From NCBI RefSeq assembly GCF_003201865.1, contig NZ_QJJJ01000004.1, positions 248,001-312,000 on the forward strand: a stretch of 64,000 nucleotides of DNA. Reading direction: 5' to 3'. A program made the position numbers and the translations under genes. Of this stretch, positions 26,431 to 36,761 are shown piece by piece; the stretch's first letter is position 1, and every line of letters starts with the position of its first letter. Origin of the DNA: Methylobacterium sp. B4 (GTDB lineage Bacteria > Pseudomonadota > Alphaproteobacteria > Rhizobiales > Beijerinckiaceae). Below the pieces are notes generated by a model. The model was not told the origin of the DNA. It did no database searches and was given only the letters and a program-made list of their open reading frames with translations.

Positions 26431-27084
26431 CTACAGCGTTTTCCCGTCGTGCCACACGCAGTTCGTGGCCAGGATGCCGAGGTTCACGTCCGACTTCTGC
26501 GGCTGCGGCAGGGTCTTGCCGTCCCGGGCGAGATCGATCTGGATCATCGATTGGATCTTGGGATCGTTCGAGGGGCGGGAGAAGTAGCAATACTGCTGGA
26601 ACGGTCGGTCTTCGTTGGCCCTGTAGTTCCAGCCGGTGACGATCGCCCCGTCGAGATAGGGCACCTGCTTGAAGACCGTGAAGCTCGTCTGCACGGGGGC
26701 CTGCGAGCTCGGCGCGGCGTCGGTGCCGAGCTGCGCCTTGGTCGGCGTCGGCACGGCGCTGGCCTTCTGGGCCGGCAGGGCTTCGAGCTTCAGGGTGTTG
26801 TCGGTGAGCGTGACCTCGCCCTTGGTCTTGAGGGTCACGTCGGACAGAGCCGTCTGCATCGCGGCCGCGATCTTCTCGGCCGCCGTGTCGAACTGGTTGA
26901 GATACGCGTAGCCGTAGCTCGCGGCGCCGATGCCGATGCCCGCCAGGGCCACGAAGGCGCCGGTGCCGATCGCCCGCAGCAGGAAGGCGCGGGCGAAGGC
27001 CATCCGCGCCTCCGCCCGCAGGCGTCCGTTGACATGCTGGGCGAGCACGATGTTCTCGTGCGTGCCTTCGGTGTGGATGCTCAT
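26431..27084 (-). CDS. Orphan single-span membrane protein, 217 residues
   Basis: No family was recognised. After a short cytoplasmic N-terminus, one hydrophobic segment lies at about 35-58 (GTGAFVALAGIGIGAASYGYAY). An amphipathic helix follows, then a linker rich in Thr/Ala/Pro, and a C-terminal domain of about 90 residues with aromatic and two Cys residues (QQYCYFSRPSND, LATNCVWHDG). The C-terminal domain is probably periplasmic, where the Cys pair could form a disulfide. It starts 24 bases after the coiled-coil membrane gene and precedes moxR, so the three probably work together. Confidence 0.6.
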   Translation of the reverse strand: MSIHTEGTHENIVLAQHVNGRLRAEARMAFARAFLLRAIGTGAFVALAGIGIGAASYGYAYLNQFDTAAEKIAAAMQTALSDVTLKTKGEVTLTDNTLKLEALPAQKASAVPTPTKAQLGTDAAPSSQAPVQTSFTVFKQVPYLDGAIVTGWNYRANEDRPFQQYCYFSRPSNDPKIQSMIQIDLARDGKTLPQPQKSDVNLGILATNCVWHDGKTL

Positions 27085-27108
27085 GACCGGGGGCTCACTC
27101 GGGCAGGC

Positions 27109-28326
27109 TTACGCGCTCGCGCCCGCATTGGCGGGGGCGTTGGCGGGGGGAGGCGGCGGCGGCACCACCGGCGCCGTGCGCCGCTCCAGCGGGATCACGG
27201 AGGCCTCGCGCGCGGCCGGTCTCGGTTGGGCGAGCGCCATCTCCTGGCGCACGCCCTCGGCGATGGAGGCCAAGAGGTAGGGCGTGGCCTCCGGGTTCAC
27301 GGCGGCGCCGAGATCGTCCTCGTCCATGAAGGTCTTGCGCACCGAGACCGCCGAAAGCGCCAGGATGGTCGAGGCGAAGGCGGCGCAGAGCGCGGGAACG
27401 AACACGAAGATGCGCAGGAAGGCGTGCACCTGCGCGTCGCTCACGTCGATCGGATCGACGCCGTAGACCATCGCCGTGAAGGAGTGGAGCTGCGAGCGGT
27501 TCACCGAGTTGCGGTAGGCCTGCTCGGCATCGGCCACCTTGCGGTCGGCCGCGCCGCGGTCGAGGAGGCTGCGCGCCTTGCGCGCCTCTTCCAGCTCCTT
27601 GACGATGGCGCTGCGGTCGCTGCCCGCCTTGGCCACCGCGGCGTTGAGGGTCGCGGTGCGCGGGTCGGTGACGCATTTGAGGTTGGAGTAGCGCGCGCCG
27701 CGGCTGTTGGTGCCGTAAACGCGCTCGCAGCGCTGCGCCGGCAGGCCCGCGAGCTGCGTGGCGTTCTCGGCCGAGCGCCGCTCGATCTGCTCCAGCTCGG
27801 TCGTGTACTGCTCGACCCGGGCGTTGGCGGCTGCGATCCGGGTGTCGATGCTGTCGCGGTCGGCCTGGGCGTCCTTGAGCGCGGTCTTGGCCTTGGCCGC
27901 GTCCATGAGGCGGGGATGGAACATCATCTCGCCGAGCTGCGAGACCGATTTCGTGGTCACGCCCGCGGCGAAGACGATGCCGATGATCGCCAGCCCCTTC
28001 ACGAACCACGAGCGCTGGGTGCGTGCCAGGATGCCGAGCGGCACGCGGCACAGCTCCACCGCCGCGTAGACCAGGGGCGCCAGCAGCATGAAGTAGAAGG
28101 CGCGCTCGTCGCCGTCGCTGTAATAGCCCGCGAACAGCCACGCGCCCCAGAGCGAGGCACCGATGACCATGAACTCGACGAGATAGGCGATGGCGACGTA
28201 GCCCCACTTGATGCGGTAGCCGCGCTCGATGTCGCGCTGGTGCTTCCAGCGCTGCTGGTCGAGCACCCATTCGCGCCGCTCGCGCTGCACGTCCCGATTC
28301 GGAAGCTTGCTGGCAAAAAATCTCAT
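27109..28326 (-). CDS. Orphan membrane protein with a coiled-coil domain, 405 residues
   Basis: No family was recognised. Four membrane segments are visible at about 42-66, 77-97, 108-125 and 303-328. Between the third and fourth, residues 140-275 are rich in Ala/Glu/Lys/Gln and read as two coiled-coil helices separated by a loop with C200 and C218. The C-terminal tail of about 70 residues is cytoplasmic-looking and ends in a Pro-rich run and Ala/Asn repeats. The ATG at 28326 follows AGG; an upstream in-frame start is possible. It is the first gene of a likely three-gene unit ending in moxR. Confidence 0.65.
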   Translation of the reverse strand: MRFFASKLPNRDVQRERREWVLDQQRWKHQRDIERGYRIKWGYVAIAYLVEFMVIGASLWGAWLFAGYYSDGDERAFYFMLLAPLVYAAVELCRVPLGILARTQRSWFVKGLAIIGIVFAAGVTTKSVSQLGEMMFHPRLMDAAKAKTALKDAQADRDSIDTRIAAANARVEQYTTELEQIERRSAENATQLAGLPAQRCERVYGTNSRGARYSNLKCVTDPRTATLNAAVAKAGSDRSAIVKELEEARKARSLLDRGAADRKVADAEQAYRNSVNRSQLHSFTAMVYGVDPIDVSDAQVHAFLRIFVFVPALCAAFASTILALSAVSVRKTFMDEDDLGAAVNPEATPYLLASIAEGVRQEMALAQPRPAAREASVIPLERRTAPVVPPPPPPANAPANAGASA

Positions 28327-28649
28327 GGGCCTAAGGATCGCTGCGGGCCTCCGTCGGGGGCGGCACCCGCCATCCCCTAACATCGCGTTACTCCAGCGTA
28401 AGCGCGTATTGTGCCGAAGTTGTGCCGGCTGCCGCGATCAGCGGTGGATGGTTGCACCGCGCCCTCAAGGGGCACGGGTGCCGCGCCGAGCGCCGGATCC
28501 GCACCCGGCACGAAACCCGCGGGCCGGCGTCGAAACAGGTTGCACCGCGGCATTCCCGCCGCCCATGATGCGCCGGCCCTCCCGGCGCCGCGACGGCGGG
28601 GTGCGGCTCGCCTCACCCGTTTCCGTTCAGGCGTCAGCGTAAAGTCCCG

Positions 28650-30545
28650 ATGACCGATCCCGTGCAGGCCGGAACCCAGATCGCCGCTGAAGCCGGCGCG
28701 CATGCGGGTGCCGGCTACCGGGAGGCGATCCTCTTCCTCGTCACGGCCGGGATCGTGGTGCCGCTGTTCCACCGCCTCCGGGTGAGCCCGGTGCTCGGCT
28801 TCATCGGTGCGGGAGTGCTGCTCGGGCCTTTCGGCCTCGGGCGCTTCGCCGACGCGCATCCCTGGCTCGCCCCCTTCACCATCGGCAACCGCTCGGAGAT
28901 CGCGCATCTGGCCGAGTTCGGCGTGATCTTCCTCATGTTCATGATCGGGATCGAGCTGTCCTGGGAGCGGCTGCGGGTGCTGCGCCGGCTCGTCTTCGGC
29001 CTCGGTTCGATCCAGGTCGCCGCCTCGGCGGCGGTGATCGCGGTCATCCTCATCGCGCTCAACCAGCCGGTGGCCGGCGCGGTGCTGGTGGGGCTGGCGC
29101 TCGCGCTCTCTTCAACCGCCGTGGTGCTGCCGGTGCTCGCCGAGCAGAAGCGGCTCGGCACGCCGGCCGGGCGCACCAGCTTCGCGATCCTGTTGTTCCA
29201 GGATCTGGCGGTGGCGCCGATCCTGTTCGCCATCGCCGTGCTCGGCCGCCGGGACGGGGGCGATCTCGGCGGCGCGCTCGCCCTGGCACTCGGGCAGGCG
29301 GTGGTCGCCCTCGTGCTGATCGTGGTGGCGGGCCGGGTGGCCCTGCGCCCGCTCTTCCACCTCGTGGCGCGGACCCGCTCGACCGAATTGTTCATGGCGG
29401 CCTGCCTGCTCGTGATCGTGGCGACCGCCCTGGTCGCGGCGGCCAGCGGCCTCTCGATGACGCTGGGCGCCTTCGTCGCCGGCCTGCTCCTGGCCGAGAC
29501 CGAGTATCGCCGGGCCATCGAGGCCACGATCGATCCGTTCAAGGGTCTGCTGCTCGGCGTCTTCTTCGTCTCGGTCGGCATGAGCCTCGATCCGGCGCAG
29601 CTTCTCGCCGCGCCCGGCGCGATCCTCGGCCTGTCGCTGGGGCTCCTCGTCATCAAGGGTGCCGTGGTGCTCGCCGGCGCCCGTGTCATGGGCCTGTCCC
29701 GCCCGGTGGCGCTGGAGACCGCGCTGCTGATCGGACCGGGGGGCGAGTTCGCCTTCGTCCTCATCGGCGGGGCCATGGCGGCGGGGCTGGTGCCGGAGCC
29801 GGTGGGCGGGGCGGCCCTCATCGTCACCACGGTGACCATGATCGCGATCCCGGGTCTGGCGGCGCTCGCCCGCCGGATCGGCCGCCGGGTCTCGAAGGAG
29901 CAGCTCGGCCGGGCGCGGGCCGAGCCGGTGCCGGACCCGCAGCAGAACCGGGTGATCCTGGCGGGCTACGGCCGGGTCGGCCGGCTCGTCGGCGAGATGC
30001 TCAAGCGCCACGCCATCCCCTATATCGCCCTCGATTCCGATCCGGTCCGCGTCGCCGAGCAGCGGCGGCTCGGCAGCCCGGTCTATTTCGGCGATTCGGC
30101 CAACACGGAGATGCTGCGCCGCTGCGATATCGCCGCCGCCCGGGCCCTGGTGGTGACCCTCGACAATCCCCGCGCCGTGGAGGCGGTGGTGCAGGCCGCC
30201 CGGGCCGAGCGGCCGGACCTGACCATCGTGGCCCGCGCCCGCGACGCCCGCCACGCGACGCAGCTCTACGAGATGGGCGTCGACGACGCGGTGCCGGAGA
30301 CGATCGAGGCCTCGCTCCAGCTCTCCGAGGCGGTCCTCGTCGATGTCGGCGTGCCGATGGGCCACGTCATCGCCTCGATCCACGAGCGCCGGGACGAGTT
30401 CCGCACCATCCTCAAGAGCAAGCAGGCGGAGGCGCGTCCCGCCTTCCGCGCCCGCCGCACCGTCGGCAAGGGGAACCGGGCCGAGAGCGAGGGCAAGCCG
30501 GCGGAGCCGGGCGCCGACGCGCGGCCGGTCGGCAAAAGCGCCTGA
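28650..30545 (+). CDS. CPA2-family K+/H+ antiporter, KefB/KefC-like
   Basis: A 631-residue transporter. The first 390 or so residues form 12-13 membrane segments with SPVLGFIGAGVLLGPFGLG, ALSSTAVVLPVL and GPGGEFAFVLIGG, typical of glutathione-gated K+ efflux systems and relatives. A TrkA-N/RCK domain follows (NRVILAGYGRVGRLVGEML), binding NAD(H) or NADP and gating the pore. The last 60 residues are a charged, Ala/Pro-rich tail. It exchanges K+ or Na+ for H+ at the inner membrane. No ancillary kefF/G flavoprotein gene is adjacent. It ends with a short direct repeat (AAGCGCCTGAG) around the stop. Confidence 0.9.
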   Translation: MTDPVQAGTQIAAEAGAHAGAGYREAILFLVTAGIVVPLFHRLRVSPVLGFIGAGVLLGPFGLGRFADAHPWLAPFTIGNRSEIAHLAEFGVIFLMFMIGIELSWERLRVLRRLVFGLGSIQVAASAAVIAVILIALNQPVAGAVLVGLALALSSTAVVLPVLAEQKRLGTPAGRTSFAILLFQDLAVAPILFAIAVLGRRDGGDLGGALALALGQAVVALVLIVVAGRVALRPLFHLVARTRSTELFMAACLLVIVATALVAAASGLSMTLGAFVAGLLLAETEYRRAIEATIDPFKGLLLGVFFVSVGMSLDPAQLLAAPGAILGLSLGLLVIKGAVVLAGARVMGLSRPVALETALLIGPGGEFAFVLIGGAMAAGLVPEPVGGAALIVTTVTMIAIPGLAALARRIGRRVSKEQLGRARAEPVPDPQQNRVILAGYGRVGRLVGEMLKRHAIPYIALDSDPVRVAEQRRLGSPVYFGDSANTEMLRRCDIAAARALVVTLDNPRAVEAVVQAARAERPDLTIVARARDARHATQLYEMGVDDAVPETIEASLQLSEAVLVDVGVPMGHVIASIHERRDEFRTILKSKQAEARPAFRARRTVGKGNRAESEGKPAEPGADARPVGKSA

Positions 30546-30583
30546 GGGGCAAGAGCGCTGAAGCGCCTGAGCGGTAGAACCAT

Positions 30584-31132
30584 TCAGGCTGAGGTCGTCG
30601 CCCGCCGCAGGGTGTTCCCGGCCGACAGGAACGCCTCGACCTGCGGACTCATCGGCGGACACTCCGCCTCCAGCCCGATCGTCTCGAGCAACTGCCGCAC
30701 CGGCACGAAGCGTCGCTGCTTGCGATCGTAGAGGCCGGCCTGGACCAGGGCGATCGCCGCGACGAGATTGGCCTCCCGGATGATCAGGCGATGCTCGATG
30801 ACGACCTGTGTGTCGTCCCAATGCATGAGCCGGGTCTCCAGATCGAAGGCCTGGAACGGCCGCAGCTCGCGGCGGAAACGGATCTGGCCGGTGCTCACCA
30901 CCGGTGTCCAGCCCCGGCGCAGCACCGGGCGCCACAGGCCGGACTTGATCAGCAGATCGGTGCGGCCGAGATCCATCAGCGTCCAGTAGCGGCCGTTGTT
31001 GAGATGCATCGACGTGTCGATGTCGTGCGGCCAGACGCGAAATCTCAGGCGTGAGACGCCGTCGGGCAGGACGAGCGCCGGGCGCCGCCACGCCGTCGCG
31101 ATGAGCCAGAAAAGGCGGAGCCAGAGGTTCAT
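30584..31132 (-). CDS. Hotdog-fold thioesterase family protein
   Basis: A 182-residue single-hotdog protein. FRVWPHDIDTSMHLNNGRYW carries the Asp and Asn/Gly positions of the 4-hydroxybenzoyl-CoA thioesterase family, and the rest follows the THEM6-like layout (STGQIRFRRELRPFQ, DTQVVIEHRLI). It probably hydrolyses an acyl-CoA or acyl-ACP thioester; the substrate is unknown. The N-terminus is hydrophobic and basic and may touch the membrane. It starts 41 bases after murD on the same strand, where ftsW usually sits in this kind of cluster, so it may be cotranscribed with the wall genes. Confidence 0.8.
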   Translation of the reverse strand: MNLWLRLFWLIATAWRRPALVLPDGVSRLRFRVWPHDIDTSMHLNNGRYWTLMDLGRTDLLIKSGLWRPVLRRGWTPVVSTGQIRFRRELRPFQAFDLETRLMHWDDTQVVIEHRLIIREANLVAAIALVQAGLYDRKQRRFVPVRQLLETIGLEAECPPMSPQVEAFLSAGNTLRRATTSA

Positions 31133-31173
31133 GGAGCGGGGCCAGGGCTGCGTGCCGGAAGACGCGGCAGCCT

Positions 31174-32550
31174 TCAGGCGTCCGCATCCTCCGGCAGGGC
31201 GGCGACGAGCGCGCGGAAGCGGTCGCCGCGCACCTCGAAGTTCGGGAACTGGTCGTAGGAGGCGCAGGCCGGCGAGAGCAGCACCACCGGCGCCTCGGTG
31301 CCCGACGCGCGGGCGGCCGCGGCGGCGGCGGCGGTCGCCGCCTCCAGCGTCCCGCAGACGGTGAAGGGCAGGCGCCCCTCCAGCGTCGCGGCGAAGGCGT
31401 CGCTCGACGCGCCGATCAGGTAGGCCTGGGCCACGCGCCCGAACAGCGGCGCCAGGGGCTCGATGCCGCCCTCCTTGGCCTTGCCGCCGACGATCCAGTG
31501 GATGTCGCGGAAGGCGAGCAGGGCCTTCTCGGTGGAATCGGCGTTGGTCGCCTTGGAATCGTTGACGAAGGCCACGCGGCCGATCCGGCGCAGGGGCTCC
31601 ATGCGGTGGGCGAGGCCGGGGAAGCTCCTCAGACCCGCGGCGATCGCCTCGCGCGTGAGGCCGAGCCGGATCGCGGCGGCGACCGAAGCGGCGGTGTTCT
31701 GGAGGTTGTGGTCGCCGAGCAGGGACGGGATGCCGGAGACCTCGGCGATCACGGCTCCGTCCGGACCGCGCACCGCGCTGCCGGCACAGACGAAATCGCC
31801 CTGCGCTGCGCCGTGGCCCTCGACATGGATGCGGATGCGCTCAGGTCCACGCCGCTCGGCGATGGCGGCGCAGGAGGCGTCATCCACGCCGATCACCGCG
31901 AGGTCGGCGTTCGCGACCAGCCGCTCCTTGATCGCGGCGTAGTTCTCCATGGTGCCGTGGCGGTCGAGATGATCCGGCGTCAGGTTGAGCAGGATGCCGA
32001 TGCCCGGCTTGAGCGAGGGCGTGAGGTCGATCTGGAACGAGGACAGCTCGATCACGTGGATGCGGGCGTCGGCGGGCGGCGCGAGCGAGAGGATCGCGGT
32101 GCCGATATTGCCGCCCATCTGCACGTCGCGGCCGGCATGGCGCAGCAGATGCGCCGTCAGGGCGGTCGTCGTCGACTTGCCGTTGGTGCCGGTGATCGCC
32201 ACGAAGGGCGCCTGCGGCGCGAGCGCCGCCCGCTCCCGGCAGAAGATTTCGATATCGCCGATGATCTCGATGCCGGCCTCGCGGGCGCGCGCCACGGTCC
32301 AGTGCGGCTCCGGGTGGGTCAGCGGCACGCCCGGCGCCAGCACCAGGGCGGAGAAGCCGGACCAATCGGCCTCGCCGAGATCCGTCACGGTGATGCCGAG
32401 GTCCCGGGCGCGGTCGCGGCTGCCGGCGTTGTCGTCCCAGGCCAGCACGTCGGCTCCGCCCGCGATGAGCGAACGGAGGGTGGCGAGCCCGGAGCCGCCG
32501 AGGCCGAACAGGGCGAGTTTCTGGCCGGCGAAGGTGGTGGCTGGCGTCAT
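31174..32550 (-). CDS. murD: UDP-N-acetylmuramoylalanine--D-glutamate ligase
   Basis: A 458-residue Mur ligase that adds D-glutamate to UDP-MurNAc-L-Ala in the cytoplasm. The N-terminal Rossmann-like domain binds UDP ([17 protein letters not shown]). The central ATP-binding domain has [14 protein letters not shown] and [10 protein letters not shown]. The C-terminal domain has [23 protein letters not shown], the conserved MurD Asp-Ser-Lys-x-Thr-Asn. It follows mraY by 30 bases and is the last gene of the visible wall cluster. Confidence 0.96.
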   Translation of the reverse strand: MTPATTFAGQKLALFGLGGSGLATLRSLIAGGADVLAWDDNAGSRDRARDLGITVTDLGEADWSGFSALVLAPGVPLTHPEPHWTVARAREAGIEIIGDIEIFCRERAALAPQAPFVAITGTNGKSTTTALTAHLLRHAGRDVQMGGNIGTAILSLAPPADARIHVIELSSFQIDLTPSLKPGIGILLNLTPDHLDRHGTMENYAAIKERLVANADLAVIGVDDASCAAIAERRGPERIRIHVEGHGAAQGDFVCAGSAVRGPDGAVIAEVSGIPSLLGDHNLQNTAASVAAAIRLGLTREAIAAGLRSFPGLAHRMEPLRRIGRVAFVNDSKATNADSTEKALLAFRDIHWIVGGKAKEGGIEPLAPLFGRVAQAYLIGASSDAFAATLEGRLPFTVCGTLEAATAAAAAAARASGTEAPVVLLSPACASYDQFPNFEVRGDRFRALVAALPEDADA

Positions 32551-32580
32551 GGATGCGTCTCTCGTCCGTCCTGCCAGGGC

Positions 32581-33663
32581 TCAGCGCAGCTTCAGCGTGG
32601 CGAGGCCGACGAGCGCCAGGACCACGGCGATGATCCAGAAGCGGATCACGACCTGCGGCTCCTTCCAGCCCTTCTGCTCGAAATGGTGGTGGATCGGCGC
32701 CATTCGGAAGACGCGTTTGCCCGTGAGCTTGAACGAGAGGACCTGGATGATCACCGACATGATCTCCAGCACGAACAGGCCGCCGACGATGGCGAGGACG
32801 ATCTCGTGCTTGGCCGCGACCGCGATGGAGCCGAGCAGGCCGCCCAGCGCCAGCGAACCGGTATCGCCCATGAAGATCTGCGCGGGCGGCGCGTTGAACC
32901 AGAGGAAGCCGAGCCCCGCCCCGATCACCGCGCCGCAGACCACGGCGAGTTCGCCGGTGTCGCGCACGTAGTTCACCTGCAGGTAGCCGGCGGTGAAGGA
33001 GTTGCCGACGAGGTAGGCGATCACGCCGAAGGTGCCGCAGGCGATCATCACGGGGACGATGGCGAGCCCATCGAGGCCGTCGGTGATGTTGACCGCGTTG
33101 CCCGCCCCCACGATCACGAAGGCGGCGAACGGCACCCAGAACCAGCCCAGGTTCAGCAGCGCGTCCTTGAAGACGGGGAAGGCCAGCTGGTTCTGCAGGG
33201 CGGCCGGCGAGTAGACCGAGATCAGGAGGCAGGCCGCCCCCGCGATCGCGAATTCCAGGAGCAGGCGGAAGCGGCCGGAGAAGCCCTTGTGGGACTGCTT
33301 CGTCACCTTGAGGTAGTCGTCGTAGAAGCCGATCGCGCCGAAGCCGAGGGTGACCGCGAGCGTCACCCAGACGTAGTGGTTGCGTGGGTTGGCCCAGAGC
33401 AGCACCGAGAACACGGCGCCGGCCAGGATCATCAGGCCGCCCATGGTCGGCGTGCCGCGCTTCGTCAGGTGGCTGGCCGGCCCGTCCTCGCGGATCGGCT
33501 GGCCCTTGCCCTGGCGCAGGCGCAGCAGCGAGATGATCCAGGGCCCGAACCAGAATACGAAGAAGCCCGCCGTGAACAGCGCGCCGCCGGTGCGGAAGGT
33601 GATGTAGCGGAACACGTTGAGGGGCGTGAGCGTGCCGCTCAGTTCCGACAGCAGATAGAGCAT
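32581..33663 (-). CDS. mraY: Phospho-N-acetylmuramoyl-pentapeptide-transferase
   Basis: A 360-residue integral membrane enzyme, exactly the usual MraY length, with about ten membrane segments. It moves phospho-MurNAc-pentapeptide from UDP to undecaprenyl phosphate to make lipid I. Conserved residues include FYDDYLKV (the two Asp), [14 protein letters not shown] and MAPIHHHFE near the end. The ATG at 33663 gives the standard N-terminus ([10 protein letters not shown]). It is 105 bases downstream of murF, the largest gap in this stretch of the cluster. Confidence 0.97.
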   Translation of the reverse strand: MLYLLSELSGTLTPLNVFRYITFRTGGALFTAGFFVFWFGPWIISLLRLRQGKGQPIREDGPASHLTKRGTPTMGGLMILAGAVFSVLLWANPRNHYVWVTLAVTLGFGAIGFYDDYLKVTKQSHKGFSGRFRLLLEFAIAGAACLLISVYSPAALQNQLAFPVFKDALLNLGWFWVPFAAFVIVGAGNAVNITDGLDGLAIVPVMIACGTFGVIAYLVGNSFTAGYLQVNYVRDTGELAVVCGAVIGAGLGFLWFNAPPAQIFMGDTGSLALGGLLGSIAVAAKHEIVLAIVGGLFVLEIMSVIIQVLSFKLTGKRVFRMAPIHHHFEQKGWKEPQVVIRFWIIAVVLALVGLATLKLR

Positions 33664-33768
33664 GCGTTCGTCCGCCCGCGGCAGGTTCTTCGTCGACACG
33701 CCCGGCACGGCGTTGCGCGCGGCCGGAAGGATGAACCGGGCGCGTGAGCCCGGCCGATGATCGGATCG

Positions 33769-35232
33769 TCAGCGAACCGCGTTCAGCGAGGCTTCGCGCG
33801 GGTCCGGCGCGACCGCGTAGCGGGCTTTGGCCGCTTCGACAATGCGGACCATGCGCATGGAGTTCGAGCCCTTGACCATCACCGCATCTCCCGGCCGGAG
33901 CGTGGCGAGCACCGCGTCGATCAGGTTCTCGGCGCTGGGGGCCGCCGCGCCGCGCAAGGCCATCGGCAGCGCCTCGAACAGGTGGACCATCTGGGTGCCG
34001 GCGGTGAAGACGAGATCGATGCCGTGGGCGCTCACCGCGTCCGCGAGCTCGCGGTGGAGGGCCTCGCTCGCCGCGCCGAGTTCCTTCATGTCGCCGAGCA
34101 CGGCGATGCGACGGCCCTTGTCCGCGGTCTCGATGCCGGCCAGCGTGGCGAGTGCCGCGCGGATCGAGGCGGGGTTGGCGTTGTAGCTCTCATCGACCAG
34201 GAAGGCCTCACCCTCGCCGATCCGCAGGGCCGTGCGCTCACCGCGCCCGACCGGCGGCTTCAGGCTCGCCAGGGACAGGGCGGCGCGGGCGAGGTCGGCG
34301 CCGAGCGCGTGGATGCAGGCCAGCACCCCGAGCGAGTTCATCGCCACATGCCGGCCCGGCGTGCCGAGCTGGTAGGTGAGGGGCACGCCCATCACCGTGG
34401 CATCGACCACCGAGACGTCGGGCCGGGTCAGGATGCGGTTCGCGCGCACATCCGCCGCCCCATGCTCGCCGAAGGTGATGACGCGGCCCGCCCGCGAGGC
34501 GTGGGCGTGGGCCAGCAGGCGCTCGTAATTCGGGTTGTCGCGGTTGATCACCGCGACGCCGCCGGGTTTTAGCCCGGAGAAGATCTCGCCCTTGGCGTCG
34601 GCGATGGTGGAGAGCGAGTGGAAATGCTCGATATGGACCGGCTCGACCGTGGTGATCAGGGCCACGTCCGGCCGGACCATCGCCGTCAGCGGCAGGATCT
34701 CGGCGCCGTGGTTCATGCCGATCTCGAACACGCCGAAGCGGGTCTCTGCCGGCATCCGCGCGAGGGTCAGCGGCACGCCCCAATGGTTGTTGTAGGAGGC
34801 GACCGAGGCGTGCGTCGCGCCTTGCGCCGCGAGCACATGGCGCAGGGCCTCCTTGGTGCCGGTCTTGCCGACGGAGCCGGTCACGGCGACGATAGCCGCC
34901 CCCGTCCGGGCGCGGGCGGCGAGACCGAGTCGGCGCATCGCCTCCAGCACCGGGTCTTCGCCCTCCCCCGGCACGGCCAGAACCGGGCCGATCCCCTCGA
35001 ACTCTTCCGCACGCGCCGCCGCGACCACCGCCGCGCCGGCGCCCTTCTCCAGGGCGGCGCGCACGAAGTCGTGGCCGTCCCGCGCCTCGCCGCGGATCGC
35101 GAAGAACAGGTCGCCAGCCTCCAGGCTGCGGGTATCGATCGAGGCGCCCGTGACGGCGCGCGGCGCCCCGCGCAGGGTGCCGCCGGTCGCCGCCTCCAAG
35201 GCGGCCTGAGTCCAGAGAGGGGCCTCGGTCAT
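33769..35232 (-). CDS. murF: UDP-N-acetylmuramoyl-tripeptide--D-alanyl-D-alanine ligase
   Basis: A 487-residue Mur ligase that adds the D-Ala-D-Ala dipeptide. The P-loop is VTGSVGKTGTKEAL, followed by YNNHWGVPLTLAR, a MurF signature, and ESYNANPASIRAAL in the C-terminal domain. The enzyme acts in the cytoplasm just before MraY. It overlaps murE by four bases (ATGA). The chain is a little longer than E. coli MurF (452). Confidence 0.96.
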   Translation of the reverse strand: MTEAPLWTQAALEAATGGTLRGAPRAVTGASIDTRSLEAGDLFFAIRGEARDGHDFVRAALEKGAGAAVVAAARAEEFEGIGPVLAVPGEGEDPVLEAMRRLGLAARARTGAAIVAVTGSVGKTGTKEALRHVLAAQGATHASVASYNNHWGVPLTLARMPAETRFGVFEIGMNHGAEILPLTAMVRPDVALITTVEPVHIEHFHSLSTIADAKGEIFSGLKPGGVAVINRDNPNYERLLAHAHASRAGRVITFGEHGAADVRANRILTRPDVSVVDATVMGVPLTYQLGTPGRHVAMNSLGVLACIHALGADLARAALSLASLKPPVGRGERTALRIGEGEAFLVDESYNANPASIRAALATLAGIETADKGRRIAVLGDMKELGAASEALHRELADAVSAHGIDLVFTAGTQMVHLFEALPMALRGAAAPSAENLIDAVLATLRPGDAVMVKGSNSMRMVRIVEAAKARYAVAPDPREASLNAVR

Positions 35233-36716
35233 CCGTTCACCTCCGCGATCGCGGCGCGCAAAGTCTCGTGATCCGAGAACGGAAGCACGCGTGGCCCGAC
35301 GATCTGGCCGGTTTCATGTCCCTTGCCGGCGACCACCAGCACGTCGCCGGGCCGCAAGCCTTGCACGCCCGCGCGGATCGCCTCGGCCCGGTCGCCGATC
35401 TCCTCCGCGCCCGGCGCGGCGGCGAGAATGGCGGCGCGGATCGCGGCGGGCTCCTCGTTGCGCGGGTTGTCGTCGGTGACGATGGTGCGGTCGGCCAGGC
35501 GCTGCGCGATGGCGCCCATGATCGGCCGCTTGCCGGCGTCGCGGTTGCCGCCGCAGCCGAACACCACGACGAGGCGTCCGCTGGCGAAGGGGCGCAGGGC
35601 CGCCAGCACGTGCTCCAGCGCCTCCGGCTTGTGGGCGTAATCGACGAGGCAGAGCCCGCCATTCGCTTCGCCGATCCGCTCCATCCGGCCCAGCACGCCG
35701 GTCAGGCCTTCGAGCGCGGCGAAGACGCCGGCCGGATCGGCCGCGCCTGCGGGGGTCGAGAGGGCCAGCGCCGCCGCGACGAGGGCGTTTTCGACTTGGA
35801 AGCCGCCGACCAGCGGCAGGCGCACGCGATATTCCCGGCCTTCGTGGGCCAGGGTCAGACCCTGCGAGAAGCCGTCCGTGCCGGCCTCGACGAGCCGGAT
35901 GAAGTCGCCGCCGCGCCCGGTCGTGCGGATGGCGTGGCCGGCGGCGTCGGCGGCACCGATCACCCGCTCGGCATAGGCCCCGTCCGCGTTGACGATCGCG
36001 GGGCGGCCCCTGGGCAGGAGCGTCGTGAACAGGCGCAGCTTGGCCTCGAGGTAGTCCTCGATCGTCGGGTGGTAGTCGAGATGGTCGCGACCGAGATTGG
36101 TGAAGGCCGCGGCCGTCAGCTCGACGCCGTCGAGGCGGCGCTGCTCGATCCCGTGGGAGGAAGCCTCCATGGCGAGATCGGTGATGCCCTCCTGCGCCAG
36201 CCGCGCCAGGGTCTCGTGCAGGGTGACGGGGTCGGGGGTCGTCAGCGAGCCGTAGGCGGCGCCCCGGTTGGTGACGATGCCGACCGTGCCGAGGCTCGCC
36301 GCGTCGCGGCCGAGCCGCGACAGGATCTGCCGCACGAAGTCGGCCACCGAACTCTTGCCGCTGGTGCCGGTGACCGCCACCACCGTCTCCGGCTGGCGGC
36401 CGGCACGGCGGGCGGCGGCGAGCGCCAGGGCGCGGCGGGCATCCGCCACGGCGATCCAGGCCGTCGCCTCGGGCAGGTCGTCGGGACGCGTCCCCTCCCC
36501 GGCCACGGCGACGGCGCCGGCCCGCGCGGCGGCGGCGGCGAACAGCCGGCCGTCGGCGGTGGTGCCGGGCACGGCCACGAACACGCCGCCGGGCACCACC
36601 CGGCGGCTGTCGGCGGTCAGCCCGGCGACGGGCCTTGCGGCGATCGCGGCCTCCGCTTCCGGAAACAGGTCGCCGAGGATCGATGGGTTCGTCGACGGAC
36701 TGGTCGGCTGGCTCAT
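35229..36716 (-). CDS. murE: UDP-N-acetylmuramoyl-tripeptide synthetase (meso-DAP adding)
   Basis: A 495-residue Mur ligase. The P-loop is VTGTSGKSSVADFV, and METHSH-like wording appears as MEASSHGIEQRR. The DNPRNE motif near residue 400 identifies the diaminopimelate-adding type rather than the lysine type, so the wall should contain meso-DAP. The gene lies between ftsI (45-base gap) and murF (four-base overlap). Start at ATG 36716. Confidence 0.96.
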   Translation of the reverse strand: MSQPTSPSTNPSILGDLFPEAEAAIAARPVAGLTADSRRVVPGGVFVAVPGTTADGRLFAAAAARAGAVAVAGEGTRPDDLPEATAWIAVADARRALALAAARRAGRQPETVVAVTGTSGKSSVADFVRQILSRLGRDAASLGTVGIVTNRGAAYGSLTTPDPVTLHETLARLAQEGITDLAMEASSHGIEQRRLDGVELTAAAFTNLGRDHLDYHPTIEDYLEAKLRLFTTLLPRGRPAIVNADGAYAERVIGAADAAGHAIRTTGRGGDFIRLVEAGTDGFSQGLTLAHEGREYRVRLPLVGGFQVENALVAAALALSTPAGAADPAGVFAALEGLTGVLGRMERIGEANGGLCLVDYAHKPEALEHVLAALRPFASGRLVVVFGCGGNRDAGKRPIMGAIAQRLADRTIVTDDNPRNEEPAAIRAAILAAAPGAEEIGDRAEAIRAGVQGLRPGDVLVVAGKGHETGQIVGPRVLPFSDHETLRAAIAEVNG

Positions 36717-36761
36717 GGGAACGCGTCCTCGCGGGTCAGGCCGGCCGGCGGCGGTCCGCCG

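Noticed and set aside
30536..30571. Repeat-derived mobile element at the end of the CPA2 antiporter gene
   Set aside because: Only an 11-base direct repeat (AAGCGCCTGAG at 30536-30546 and 30561-30571) is present; no longer repeat or terminal inverted repeats are seen.
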